Source: Stigmatella ashevillena (GTDB lineage: Bacteria > Myxococcota > Myxococcia > Myxococcales > Myxococcaceae). From it: 64,000 nucleotides of DNA. Of the stretch, positions 42,459 to 53,343 are shown in pieces. Within the stretch, counting starts at the first letter, position 1, and every line of letters starts with the position of its first letter. The position numbers were made by a program, and so were the translations under genes. The notes beneath the pieces are model-generated. The model saw only the letters and a list, made by a program, of their open reading frames with translations, had not been told where the DNA came from and ran no database searches. The DNA lies in NCBI RefSeq assembly GCF_028368975.1, contig NZ_JAQNDM010000002.1, positions 9,232,425 through 9,296,424 on the forward strand, given 5' to 3'.

Positions 42459-43070
42459 TTAAGCCGTGGGGTACGTCTGCCGGATGCTGGGCCGCTCCGA
42501 GAGGGCTTTCTGGAACTCCACCAGCTTCGGGTGCTGGGACACGGGGTAGCGGTTGCGGAACACCATGAAGTCGAGCGTGGTGAGCAATGTCAGCTCCGCC
42601 ATGCCCAGCCGTGGCTTCTCGAAGAACGAGGCCCCGTGGAGTTGGGACTCCGCCCAGGTGAGCACCGAGCCGACGCGCTGGCTTTGCTTGATCAGGTAGG
42701 CGGAGGACTGAAGGTTCATGCCCTCCCGATCGAAGTAGAGCAGGTGGATGGCGGCCTCCAGCGCCCCGTCGAGGGCCTGAATCACATTGCGCTCGTGCCA
42801 CGACTCCTCCGGCGAGGGGAGCTGGAAGGGGCCCGTCCCGTGCAAGGAGAAGAGGTAGTCGACGATGGTGCGCGAGTCCCAGAGCACCCGCTCGGGGCCG
42901 TTCCCGGTGAAGTGGGCGGTGGGGAACTTCCACAGGGGCGAGAGGCGGCGCAGCTCGGCTTCGCCCTCCGGCGTCGCGGTGGAGACAAACTCGAAGGGCT
43001 GGCCCAACTCGAGGGCGACGATGCGCACCCGGCGGACGAAGGGGGAGGTGATGGTTCCGTAGAGTTTCAT
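42459..43070 (-). CDS. Glutathione S-transferase family protein
   Basis: 203 residues. The thioredoxin-like N-domain MKLYGTITSPFVRRVRIVAL contains the usual TSPF(V/A)RKVR motif with a catalytic Ser/Thr. VLWDSRTIVDYL supplies the glutathione gamma-glutamyl contact (DS). The C-terminal all-helix domain includes GMAELTLLTTLDFM (N-capping box region). Probably detoxifies electrophiles in the cytoplasm. It marks the right border of the accessory island and is followed by the Lnt-like gene on the same strand. Confidence 0.9.
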   Translation of the reverse strand: MKLYGTITSPFVRRVRIVALELGQPFEFVSTATPEGEAELRRLSPLWKFPTAHFTGNGPERVLWDSRTIVDYLFSLHGTGPFQLPSPEESWHERNVIQALDGALEAAIHLLYFDREGMNLQSSAYLIKQSQRVGSVLTWAESQLHGASFFEKPRLGMAELTLLTTLDFMVFRNRYPVSQHPKLVEFQKALSERPSIRQTYPTA

Positions 43071-43086
43071 TGCGCCACTCTATCGC

Positions 43087-44433
43087 TCAAGGCAGCAGGC
43101 GGCGCCACTGGCTGTAAGGTGTCGCGGAGGGTCGGGCCAGGATCCTCGCGCGGTGGAGCGTGGCGGAGCCCTGGGTCTCTCCGGCCTCTTGCCATGTCCC
43201 GGTGGTGGGGTCGAACGAGCCGCTGTACCCCCCCGTGACGGAGCGCACCAGGGGCAGCCCGTACTCCTGGGCCCGGGCCACGGCCATCGCCAGTGTCATC
43301 CGGTGGAGCAGGGCGCTGCGGAACCACCCTTCATTGCCTGCATTGAGCAGCACCTGGGGATGTTCGCCAGGGGAGATCAGCCCGGTGAAGGCCACCTCGT
43401 AGCAGAGCAAGGGGCTCACGGTCACACCGTCTACTTCCAGCGGGGGCTGCGGCTCCTCCCAGGTCCTCACGTCCGTTTTCAGGGTGTCGAGGCCAAGTCT
43501 CTGGAACAGCCACCGCAGGAGTTCGCCCGGGATGTACTCGGAGAAGGGGACGAGCTTCTGTTTGTAATAGAGGGGCTGTCCGCCTCGGAGTTCGACCAGC
43601 GCGTTGTACCGGCCCGTCGGCGCCGCCAGCAACGCGCCCGTGAAGATGGGTCCGCCCTGCGGCCCCAGCACCTCCCGGAGGGGCGCTAGCATCGTGCCGC
43701 CATCTCGGATGACGGACTCGGGCCAGACGGTCCAGTCCGTTCCGGTCCGAGGGGTCGCCGCCACGTACTGGGACAACAACGTGAGGTCATCCCGCGCGCT
43801 GTCACTCACCTCTGGCGGCGTGAGGGCCACCGTGGTGATGGGGATGAGGCGCTCCTCTCCCGGGGAGGAAAAGCGGGTCGGGATGAAGAGGCCCAGGCTG
43901 AGCGCCCCCGCCGCCGCCAGCGCGAGCGGACGCGCTCGGGCGTGTTGATTCCACAATCCCACCCCTGATGCGAGGAACAGCAGGAGCAGCCCTGCTCCCT
44001 GGGCACCGAGCACGCCCAGCCAAGAGCCCAGTGGACCGAAGGCCAGCCAGTAGCCCTGGTGCAGCCAGGGGAAGCCGAGCCACGCATCGTGGATGAGCGC
44101 CTGGACTCCCAGAACTCCGGGGGCGTGCAGCAGCCACAGCCAGGGGGCTACCGCGCTCCTGGACAGTCCACTGGCCACGCTTCCCCACAGCCCGTAGGGC
44201 AGGGCGATCAGCAGGAGAAAGCCACCCACCACGGCGGCCCCGGCGACACGCTCTTCCCACCGCACCACGGACAGAACGTCCGTGAGCCAGTACAGGCTGC
44301 TGACCGCCAGCGTGAGGCCGAACACGCCCCCTCGCTGGAGGCCATCCCGTGGCCGTGGGCTCTGGGCCAGCGCGTGGAAGTAGCACGCGAACCCCGCTAC
44401 CAGCCCGAGCACGTTGACGGGGAAGACGAGCAC
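43087..44433 (-). CDS. lnt: Apolipoprotein N-acyltransferase-like protein
   Basis: 448 residues from the GTG at 44433. Six or more membrane segments are followed by a carbon-nitrogen hydrolase domain carrying the Glu-Lys-Cys triad: WPESVI (Glu), YYKQKLVPFSEYIP (Lys), and LLCYEVAF (Cys). This fits Lnt, which adds the third acyl chain to lipoproteins in the inner membrane. The open frame extends upstream of the GTG, with a hydrophobic stretch (GGLLVGASAHG), back to a TGA near 44527 but without ATG/GTG/TTG, so the first helix may be shorter than usual or start at a rare codon. Many myxobacteria have several Lnt-like paralogues; this may be an accessory one. Confidence 0.82.
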   Translation of the reverse strand: MLVFPVNVLGLVAGFACYFHALAQSPRPRDGLQRGGVFGLTLAVSSLYWLTDVLSVVRWEERVAGAAVVGGFLLLIALPYGLWGSVASGLSRSAVAPWLWLLHAPGVLGVQALIHDAWLGFPWLHQGYWLAFGPLGSWLGVLGAQGAGLLLLFLASGVGLWNQHARARPLALAAAGALSLGLFIPTRFSSPGEERLIPITTVALTPPEVSDSARDDLTLLSQYVAATPRTGTDWTVWPESVIRDGGTMLAPLREVLGPQGGPIFTGALLAAPTGRYNALVELRGGQPLYYKQKLVPFSEYIPGELLRWLFQRLGLDTLKTDVRTWEEPQPPLEVDGVTVSPLLCYEVAFTGLISPGEHPQVLLNAGNEGWFRSALLHRMTLAMAVARAQEYGLPLVRSVTGGYSGSFDPTTGTWQEAGETQGSATLHRARILARPSATPYSQWRRLLP

Positions 44434-44506
44434 CCCATGCGCCGAGGCCCCTACCAGCAGGCCTCCGAAGCCTGCCTCCGCGTCGGGTGTCCACGCCCCC
44501 TTGCGG

Positions 44507-45679
44507 CTAGCACCCAGGCTTCACCTGGATCCAGCGCCCGTAATGGTCCGAATGGGTATAGGTGGGCCAGATTCGCTGCGCGCCATTCAGCGTCTTCCAC
44601 GCGGGGGCCCACCCGCTGTACGAGATGCGCGATGCCGCGCAGGTTCCGAGCGTCGCAGGCTTGCCCAGCAACACCGTGTCGAAGTCTCCCTTGGGTCCCG
44701 TCGCCATGCCGTTGGGCCCTGCGTCCACGGCGGTCCCGGTCCAGTTCGACTGGAACCCTGGGAGCTCGTAGGCGCCCAGGGTCGCGCCCGTCTGCCGGTA
44801 GTCATGGGGCTCGAAGAGGAAGCCGTCCGCCGCGGCCTGGATCAGGAGCTGACGGCCCTTGGAGTTTGCCACCGCGCTGGTGAAGTCCGCGTTGAAGTCG
44901 CCTCCGAAGAGCACGAACGCAGGCGGGTAGCTCGCCCGGTTCGCCGTCACCGCCGCGCGGATGTAGGCCAGCGATTGCCTCATGTTGGAGATGCGCGAGG
45001 CGTCTGAAGCCGCGTCCCCATCCAGGTGGCTGTTGCTCCCGTAGGTGAAGTGCGTGGTGAACACGTAGTAGTACCGCCCGGCCTTGGCGAAGATCGCCCC
45101 CCACACGCCCTTCTCCTTGTGGACGTCCACGCCGTTCACGTCCGTGAAGGCTTGAAAGCCCAGCTCCTTCACCAGCACCGTCCCACTCTTGTGGAAGAGC
45201 ACGAGCCCGCTGCAGTCGTTCTCGATGGCGCCTTCCAACGAGTCATCGCAGTAGTAACCGGTGGGCGTCAGCATGCTGTAGCCGCGCGCGGCCAGGTCTG
45301 CCTTGGGACCGTCCTGGATGATGTCGTCGTAGTCCCACGCTTCCTGGAAGAGCAGGACGTCGGCGCATTTCGTCACCTTGCCGAGGCTCTGCTCCATCTC
45401 GTCTCCGAAGTCCGTTACGAACGGGACGTTGTGGAAGATGTTGTAGGAGGCCACCGAGAACGCGCCGGTGTCATCACACGCCTCGTTGAGCTGCCAGGAG
45501 CGGGTGAGCGAGGGGTTGAAGTAGTCGCTCTCGCTCACGGCATCGAACCAGCTCTTGGGGCTGCTGGCGTAGGCGGCATCGAAGGCGGGGGTGGACTCCG
45601 CCCCGGCCGCGCCGGTCAGGAGCAGCACGGCGGTGAAGAGGGGGAGGCGGTACGGTTCGCTCAGACGGCGGAACATCAT
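44507..45679 (-). CDS. Secreted endonuclease/exonuclease/phosphatase family protein, sphingomyelinase-like
   Basis: 390 residues. A signal peptide (to GAAGAES) is followed by a Mg-dependent DNase I-like fold: VASYNIFHNVPF (Asn), LLFQEAWD (Glu), TTHFTYGSNSHLDG, GGDFNADF (Asp/Asn) and THSDHYGRW (catalytic Asp-His). Secreted members with this size and a final SDHYG block are bacterial sphingomyelinases C / lipid phosphodiesterases; nuclease activity is the alternative. The first ATG of an ATGATG pair (45679) follows GGAG by 8 nt. Possibly used in predation; inference. Confidence 0.8.
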   Translation of the reverse strand: MMFRRLSEPYRLPLFTAVLLLTGAAGAESTPAFDAAYASSPKSWFDAVSESDYFNPSLTRSWQLNEACDDTGAFSVASYNIFHNVPFVTDFGDEMEQSLGKVTKCADVLLFQEAWDYDDIIQDGPKADLAARGYSMLTPTGYYCDDSLEGAIENDCSGLVLFHKSGTVLVKELGFQAFTDVNGVDVHKEKGVWGAIFAKAGRYYYVFTTHFTYGSNSHLDGDAASDASRISNMRQSLAYIRAAVTANRASYPPAFVLFGGDFNADFTSAVANSKGRQLLIQAAADGFLFEPHDYRQTGATLGAYELPGFQSNWTGTAVDAGPNGMATGPKGDFDTVLLGKPATLGTCAASRISYSGWAPAWKTLNGAQRIWPTYTHSDHYGRWIQVKPGC

Positions 45680-45711
45680 GGGGGGACTCCTGTCGGGGGA
45701 AGGCAGACGGG

Positions 45712-46782
45712 CTATCGCAACTGGTACTGCTCGATGAGCCGTTGATCGATCTCGGGCATGCGCTGGCGGAGCTGTTCCGGGGTCATCCCCGCGCGGGTCA
45801 GCTCCGCGAGAATTCGTTCTCGCTCCGTGTTGAAGGCGCGCAAGCGCTCACCTCGCTCCTCTTGCTCGTGGCGGTGCTCTTGGTCTCGCTGGGCGACCTC
45901 GCTGCCCGCGTAGCGCTCCAGGACGGCGTGGCGCGAGGCCTCGTCCAGCGGCCCGGCGGACTCGCGCAGGCGGAGTTCCTGACGGGCCAGCTCCACCGGC
46001 TCCATCACGTCCGCGAGCCGCACCCCGTGCGTGTGCTCGATGCGCTGGAGCACGCCCTGCCAGGCGGCCACCTTGTCGTCCCCGGAGGTTCCTGGGGCGC
46101 CCAGGAGCGCGGAGACCTCGGCCGGGAGCCGGAGCATCTCGTCGGAGAGGCCGAAGAGCCGCGCGTCGAGTTCCGGCCCGAGGAGGCGGCGGCGCTCCTC
46201 TCGGAAGCGCTCGACGGCGGAGAAGTACCCCTTGTCCTGGGCGGAAGAAGGTTCGTCCACAACGAGCCGCGCATAGGTGGCGTCCACCTGCTCGAGGGAC
46301 TTCCAGAAGGCGGCCTCGGTGAGGTTCTCGGGCAAGGAGAGCCGTTGCTGGAGCGAGCGGAACAAAAGGGCGCTGCACAGCCCGGCGCCGTCCTCCCCCT
46401 CGAGCCCCAATGCGTCCCTCTGGGCCAGGAGCGCCTCGGCATGCCGAGCCACCAGTCCACAGCGCCGGGCGAGGAGGCTTCGCAGGACCCGGTTCGGAGC
46501 CAGTGAGAAGTCGCTCTGAGAGGTGGCGCGGCGTGAGATCTGCGCCAGGGACTGCCGGGCCTGTGCCACGAGCAGCTGCGCCTGGATGTGCTCGGCCGAG
46601 GGCAGAGGCGTGCTGGGGGATGCACTCCGCCCTGGACGCAGCGCGGGGAACGGAGGGGAGGGCCGGGGGCTCGGAAGGGGCGTTTCGCTCGGGGAGGAGG
46701 GGCGGAAGCTCCCGGCCATGCCGCCCCACAGGGCCACGCACACCAAAAGTCCCAAGGCCGCCAGGAAGCTGAACCGCTTCAT
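45712..46782 (-). CDS. Anchored periplasmic helical protein, weakly lipase-chaperone-like
   Basis: 356 residues. The ATG at 46782 starts MKRFSFLAALGLLVCVALWG, an uncleaved anchor or signal, followed by a Pro/Ser-rich linker (about 30-65) and then nearly pure alpha-helix rich in Arg/Glu/Leu. N-terminal anchor, Pro-rich linker and helical bundle, with YFSAVERFREERRRLLGPE, recall lipase-specific foldases (LifO), but the RxxFDYxxS motif is not evident. It is 32 bp upstream of the secreted phosphatase gene on the same strand, so it could assist folding of that enzyme; hypothetical. Confidence 0.55.
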   Translation of the reverse strand: MKRFSFLAALGLLVCVALWGGMAGSFRPSSPSETPLPSPRPSPPFPALRPGRSASPSTPLPSAEHIQAQLLVAQARQSLAQISRRATSQSDFSLAPNRVLRSLLARRCGLVARHAEALLAQRDALGLEGEDGAGLCSALLFRSLQQRLSLPENLTEAAFWKSLEQVDATYARLVVDEPSSAQDKGYFSAVERFREERRRLLGPELDARLFGLSDEMLRLPAEVSALLGAPGTSGDDKVAAWQGVLQRIEHTHGVRLADVMEPVELARQELRLRESAGPLDEASRHAVLERYAGSEVAQRDQEHRHEQEERGERLRAFNTERERILAELTRAGMTPEQLRQRMPEIDQRLIEQYQLR

Positions 46783-46892
46783 CCTCGAAACCCTATCAGG
46801 CCGCCTCAATCCAAGACGAGCCTCGGGGCATGAGAAGGGACGGAACGCCGCAGTGAGTCAATGGTATTGCCCCAGGGATCGACAGACGTCCC

Positions 46893-47792
46893 CTATGGAC
46901 GTTTCGAAGAGGCTCCGTTGCGGAACGCGATGCCGGCCGCCGGATAGAAGGTCGCGCCCCCGAGGTCACGCTTCGCGCCGAAGACCCAGGGCTCGCAGAA
47001 GGTGTAGCCGCCCGTCAATTCCGCGTACAGGTGCACGTACTTGTAGCCCAGGGAGAGGCCGAAGGTGGAGCCAGCGAAGTGGCTGTTCACCTGGGCTGGC
47101 AGCGAGGCGTCGAAACCTGTCACCGGCTTGCCCTGCTCGGCGTAGTTGATGAGCTGTTCGTCCAGCTTCGTGCGGCCGTAGATGTACTTGGGCGCCGCGT
47201 ACACCTTGAAGATGTCTCCCACGTCCCAGCTGATGTAGAGCGGCACCTCCACGTCGTACCTTGAGAAGTCGTTGATCTCGACGACCTTCAGCACGTCCAG
47301 CGCGGGGTTCTTGAAGAAGTGGCGCGCGGCCCCGATGCCAATGGCCATGTCGAAGGAGCTGCCTCGATCTTCGGAGACGGGGTCCGGGTTTCCGGTGTGG
47401 AGGAAGCGGTACTTGGCATCCAGCCGCAGCGAGATGCCGCTGTAGCGCAGGCCCATGTCGAAGTTCTCCGCGAGGCCCGCGCGGATCATCAGCTCATTGA
47501 CGACTCCCGGGGAGCCCACCGCGAGGGCGACGCCCGAGGTGAGCAGCCGCTGTTGATCTGCCTCGGTGAGGTGAACGGACTCGCCGTTCTCGATGTCCCG
47601 TTTGAGCTGTTTGCCCTGGTCGATGCCGATGTCCACCACGTCGAGCAATTGCCCTACCGGCACATAGGCACCGGCTCCGAGGGAGACCTGGACCTGTCCT
47701 GGCGCCAGGGTCCGGGCCGTCTGCAGGGTGGAGAGGTTGGAGGCGCAGCCGGACCCGAGGACCAGCACGACCAGCAGGGGAAGGTGTCTCAT
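46893..47792 (-). CDS. Outer-membrane beta-barrel lipoprotein
   Basis: 299 residues. The lipobox is LVLGSGC (Cys 16). The mature protein alternates polar and hydrophobic residues in strand-length segments (QVQVSLGAGAYVPVG, DMGLRYSGISLRLDAKYRF, KVYAAPKYIYGRTK, STFGLSLGYKYVHLYAEL), typical of small outer-membrane barrels. The last residues are not aromatic. Function unknown. Confidence 0.68.
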   Translation of the reverse strand: MRHLPLLVVLVLGSGCASNLSTLQTARTLAPGQVQVSLGAGAYVPVGQLLDVVDIGIDQGKQLKRDIENGESVHLTEADQQRLLTSGVALAVGSPGVVNELMIRAGLAENFDMGLRYSGISLRLDAKYRFLHTGNPDPVSEDRGSSFDMAIGIGAARHFFKNPALDVLKVVEINDFSRYDVEVPLYISWDVGDIFKVYAAPKYIYGRTKLDEQLINYAEQGKPVTGFDASLPAQVNSHFAGSTFGLSLGYKYVHLYAELTGGYTFCEPWVFGAKRDLGGATFYPAAGIAFRNGASSKRP

Positions 47793-47822
47793 GGGGCCGG
47801 GAGATTACGCGGCCCGGTGCCA

Positions 47823-48803
47823 TCACCCCAAGGGACGCCGGGGCGGCGGCGAGTCGAAGTCGAGGAGGGGGCCCAGCGGGACGATTCCGGACGGGTTGAG
47901 CTGGGGGTGGCTCTCGTAATAGTGCCGCTTGATGTGCCCGAAGTGGACCGTCTCCCGGATCCCCGGCATTTGGTAGAGCTCGCGCGTGTAGGCCCAGAGG
48001 TTGGGGTAGTCGATCAGTCGGCGCAGGTTGCACTTGAAGTGGCCCACGTAGACGCTGTCGAACCGGACGAGCGTCGTGAACAGGCGCCAGTCCGCCTCGG
48101 TGAGCTGCTCCCCGCAGAGGTAGCTCCCCTGGCGGAGCCGGGCTTCCAGCCAGTCGAGGGTCTCGAAGAGGGGCCGGACCGCGTCTTCATACGCCTGTTG
48201 CGTGGACGCGAAACCGGCCTTGTACACCCCATTGTTGACCGTGTTGTAGATGCGCGTGTTGACGGCATCGATCTCGCCGCGCAGCCGCTCCGGGTAGTAG
48301 TCCCCAGGCCGGGCACCCACCGCGTTGAAGGCGCTGTTGAACATGCGCAGGATGTCGGCCGACTCGTTGTTGACGATCCGGTTCAGCTTCTTGTCCCAGA
48401 GCATCGGGACCGACACCCGGCCGGTGTAGTGAGGATCCGAGCGCACGTAGAGTTCATAGAGGTAGCGCGCCCCCTGAAGGGGATCCGCCACGACGCCTTC
48501 TCCTGGCTCGAAGCTCCAGCCATGCGCCGCCATCTTCCAGTGCGTCACGGAGAAGCTCACGGCCTCTTCGAGCCCCTTGAGGCTGCGGAGGATCATCGTG
48601 CGGTGGGCCCAGGGACAGGCCCAGGAGATGTAGAGGTGATAGCGGCCCGGCTCGGCCCGGAAGCCGCCCTCTCCGTCGGGCCCGGGGACGCCATCGGCGG
48701 TGATCCAATTCCGGAGCCGGCTCGCTTCCCGCTCGAACCGACCGCCCGTCTTCGCCGTGTCGTACCCCTGATCCTTCCACTGCCCATCAACCAGAAGTCC
48801 CAC
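47823..48803 (-). CDS. yqjG: Glutathionyl-hydroquinone reductase (xi-class GST)
   Basis: 326 residues. The GTG at 48803 has GGGAGG 7 nt upstream, which decides the start; an open frame runs on antisense to the next gene and is not used. The thioredoxin-like domain holds the catalytic SWACPWAHRT motif, VSVPMLWDKKLNRIVNNES contacts glutathione, and YLCGEQLTEADWRLFTTLVRFD lies in the C-terminal helical domain. The family reduces glutathionyl-hydroquinones to hydroquinones, linked to quinone detoxification. Confidence 0.93.
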   Translation of the reverse strand: MGLLVDGQWKDQGYDTAKTGGRFEREASRLRNWITADGVPGPDGEGGFRAEPGRYHLYISWACPWAHRTMILRSLKGLEEAVSFSVTHWKMAAHGWSFEPGEGVVADPLQGARYLYELYVRSDPHYTGRVSVPMLWDKKLNRIVNNESADILRMFNSAFNAVGARPGDYYPERLRGEIDAVNTRIYNTVNNGVYKAGFASTQQAYEDAVRPLFETLDWLEARLRQGSYLCGEQLTEADWRLFTTLVRFDSVYVGHFKCNLRRLIDYPNLWAYTRELYQMPGIRETVHFGHIKRHYYESHPQLNPSGIVPLGPLLDFDSPPPRRPLG

Positions 48804-48926
48804 TGGATGGCCTCCCGCATGCAGAACGTGGTGCCCGCGGAGGATACGACTTCGTGGATCCCCGTGCCTACAATGCGTGGCAAGGTCTCCCGCCCGAAAG
48901 AGGACACATCGTCCTTGAGGATGTTC

Positions 48927-50240
48927 ATGAACGTGGCCTGCTCCCCCCGGTGGATGTTCCCTCTGGCTGTCCCGTCCGCGTTGCTCCTGGGACTGGTGGG
49001 GCTGGCTTGTGGTGGAGGGGGCAGTGAAGAGAAAGACACCCAGGCCCCCGTGAACGTCCGGGTGACGGGAGGCGTGGCGGCGGGGGAGCGCGTCACGGGG
49101 CGGCGGACGTTGCAGGCCACCGCCGAGGACGATTCGGGGAAGGTGGCCAAGGTGGAGTTCTATGTCTCTGGCGCGCTCGTGTGCGCGGATGGGACGGACC
49201 GCAACTCCGGGGAGACGTTCTCGTGCGCTTGGGAGTCCGCCTCCACGGCCCAGGGGAGCCATTCCCTCTCCGCCCGGGCCTATGACGCCGCGGGGAACTC
49301 CGCTGACGCCGAGCCCATCGCGTTCAGCATTCCGGCGCCCAATCGGGCTCCCACCGTCACGGGGGTCACGGCCTCACCGCCCTCGCTCGATGAAGGTTCG
49401 GTCACCACCCTCTCGGTGGCCGCCAGCGATCCGGACGGAGAGCCGCTGACCTATGCCTGGACGCAGAGCCCGCTCGTGCCCGCGGGCACCTTCAGCGAGG
49501 CCGGGGGCATCCGGACGTGGACCGCGCCCCTGCTCTCGAGCGACACGGTCTTCACCTTGAGGGTGTCGGTCTCGGACGGCCGGGGGGGCACCGCCCAGGC
49601 CTCGGTGCCGATGAAGGTGGTGAACGTTCCCGCGCTCAACCGTCCCCCCTTCGTGGATGAGGCGGTCAGTGCCCCCACCGCCCCGGTGGTGGCGGGCGAG
49701 GCGGTGCTGCTCTCCATCGGCGCGAGCGATCAGGACAAGGATCCCCTGCGCTATGCGTGGAAGACGGTTCCCGAAGGGCAGGGGACCTTCTCGGACCCGG
49801 AGTCCTCCTTCGTGCAGTGGCGCTCTCCCGACATCACGAGCAACACGGGCTACACCTTCCAGGTCACCGTGTCCGATGGAACGGTCTCCGTGACGCGCAC
49901 CGTGGAGGTGCAGGTTCGCATCCCCTCCTATGCACAGGACATCCAGCCCCTCTGGGTCCCGACGTGCACCACCTGCCACAGCGACGAGGCCTCCGGTGGG
50001 CTGAACCTGCAAGAGGGCAAGTCTTACGCCTCGCTCGTGAACACGCTGGGCAGGGGCAGTTGCAGTTCCCTCAAGCGCGTCGATCCCGGCAATCCCGACG
50101 ACTCCCTGCTGGTGCAGAAGATCAGCGGTGACAACTGTGGCGGCAGGATGCCGCAGCTCGATACCGAGTACTTCGACAAGAACCCCGGAGAGCTCACGCG
50201 GATCCGCTCCTGGATTCTCCTGGGCGCACCCAACAACTGA
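48927..50240 (+). CDS. Lipoprotein with Ig-like repeats and a C-terminal CxxCH heme-type module
   Basis: 437 residues. The ATG at 48927 has GAGG 6 nt upstream and gives a lipoprotein signal (LGLVGLACGGGG). An Ig-like domain (VTGRRTLQATAEDDSGKVAK, YDAAGNSAD) is followed by two cadherin/PKD-like repeats (SLDEGSVTTLSVAASDPDG and VVAGEAVLLSIGASDQDKD). The C-terminal ~100 residues carry CTTCHS at ~354-359 within PLWVPTCTTCHSDEASGGL, as in planctomycete-type cytochrome c domains, plus LKRVDPGNPDDSLLVQKI. Likely surface-exposed, with one covalently bound heme. Divergent from the xi-GST gene. Confidence 0.82.
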   Translation: MNVACSPRWMFPLAVPSALLLGLVGLACGGGGSEEKDTQAPVNVRVTGGVAAGERVTGRRTLQATAEDDSGKVAKVEFYVSGALVCADGTDRNSGETFSCAWESASTAQGSHSLSARAYDAAGNSADAEPIAFSIPAPNRAPTVTGVTASPPSLDEGSVTTLSVAASDPDGEPLTYAWTQSPLVPAGTFSEAGGIRTWTAPLLSSDTVFTLRVSVSDGRGGTAQASVPMKVVNVPALNRPPFVDEAVSAPTAPVVAGEAVLLSIGASDQDKDPLRYAWKTVPEGQGTFSDPESSFVQWRSPDITSNTGYTFQVTVSDGTVSVTRTVEVQVRIPSYAQDIQPLWVPTCTTCHSDEASGGLNLQEGKSYASLVNTLGRGSCSSLKRVDPGNPDDSLLVQKISGDNCGGRMPQLDTEYFDKNPGELTRIRSWILLGAPNN

Positions 50241-50256
50241 CGCGTCCGTCTGTCCG

Positions 50257-52284
<2,028 letters not shown>

Positions 52285-52375
52285 CGGACTCCTCGGATCC
52301 ACGATCTGCTTCCGCGGGCCTGATTTTCACCGCCTCGCGAAAGAAAGTCACTTTTGGTTCCGGCCCCCGAGGGGT

Positions 52376-53341
52376 TCAGGGCTTCAGCCGCACCCTACCG
52401 GGCAGGTGACGGAGGAGATTGAGGAGCCGGAGAGAGGAGGGCACGCTTCCTTGGACCTCCCAGGGGTCAATCTGGTCTCCGCCGTTGGTGAACTGGGGCG
52501 AGAGCACGAAAACCCGGACCCGCGCCTGGGCCATCAAGCCGTGAAAGCGCGCATGGCGCACCAGGCCATGGCTGAGCCGGAGCTGGGGGGCGGGCTGGAA
52601 GAAGTCCAGGTCCAGGGAGACCCAGTCGGCCGCCATCGCCTGGGGCTGCTCGACGAGGTGGCTCCAGAGGAGCTGCCCGGGCTCCAGGAACCAGGGGACG
52701 CGCACGGAGGCGCCCACATCCCGGCCGCTCATGCCCTTCGTGCGAGCGGCTGCCGCGGTGGTGAAGAAGACGTCCTGCTCGGTGAGCACGGGCGCGCCGC
52801 TCTCAGGTCGCTTCAGCCCTTCGAGGAGTCGCCACCAGGTGGCGGCCTGTTGGGGCGTGCGCGCCTCCAGGTAGCTGTCCTTGCACCAGTCCGAGTGGCG
52901 ATCGGCGTGGAACAGGGCCGTGGGCAGCTCCTGGGTGGTGCGGTGGTGGTAGAGCACCACGTCGAGCATGTGGTGATCGCGCAGCACGTAGTCGGTCTGG
53001 CCTGCCGGGCCGCGCATCACCTGGACGGTGCCCCGGAGCACCGTGTCGAGGTCCTTCAGGGAGAGCCGCTCGCGCCAGGCGCATTCCTGGAAGGTGAGCT
53101 GCCGGCCTTCGTAGGGCTTCTCACCTGCATCGCCCACCACGTCTTCCGGGCCGGTCCAGCGGTGGATGCGCTGCTCGAACCGGGCGGCGGCCTCAGCGCC
53201 CAGGACTTCCCGGGCGATGTCTCGGATGTCGCTCGAGGTTCCCAGCGGAGGAATCGTGGGAGGCGCGGAGGCGCGGAGCGCGAAGGCATAGGCCGCGTCG
53301 GTGGGCTTCTTCCAATCGGTGTATCGGATGAGCTCGGGCAG
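52376..53341 (-). CDS. UPF0489/arginase-fold-like protein with probable CTG start
   Basis: About 321 residues. TALFHADRHSDWCKD (HxDxHxD-like) and WVSLDLDFFQP (DxDxF) are spaced like arginase-fold metal sites in the UPF0489 / peptide arginase group; FVLSPQFTNGGDQID lies near the end. No ATG, GTG or TTG exists in frame between the upstream gene's coding region and this conserved part. The best fit is CTG at 53341, 2 bp after the stop of the preceding gene, with AAGGGG 8 nt upstream. A frameshift fusion or a sequence error is the alternative. Substrate unknown. Confidence 0.62.
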   Translation of the reverse strand: MPELIRYTDWKKPTDAAYAFALRASAPPTIPPLGTSSDIRDIAREVLGAEAAARFEQRIHRWTGPEDVVGDAGEKPYEGRQLTFQECAWRERLSLKDLDTVLRGTVQVMRGPAGQTDYVLRDHHMLDVVLYHHRTTQELPTALFHADRHSDWCKDSYLEARTPQQAATWWRLLEGLKRPESGAPVLTEQDVFFTTAAAARTKGMSGRDVGASVRVPWFLEPGQLLWSHLVEQPQAMAADWVSLDLDFFQPAPQLRLSHGLVRHARFHGLMAQARVRVFVLSPQFTNGGDQIDPWEVQGSVPSSLRLLNLLRHLPGRVRLKP

Positions 53342-53343
53342 GC

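Noticed and set aside
43802-44494. 230-aa minus-strand frame overlapping the Lnt-like gene
   Set aside because: Arg/Gly/Ala-rich alternative frame; the membrane segments and catalytic triad are in the other frame.
48804-49262. N-terminal extension of the xi-class GST
   Set aside because: The extension is antisense to the lipoprotein gene start; a GTG with a good RBS at 48803 gives the normal family length.
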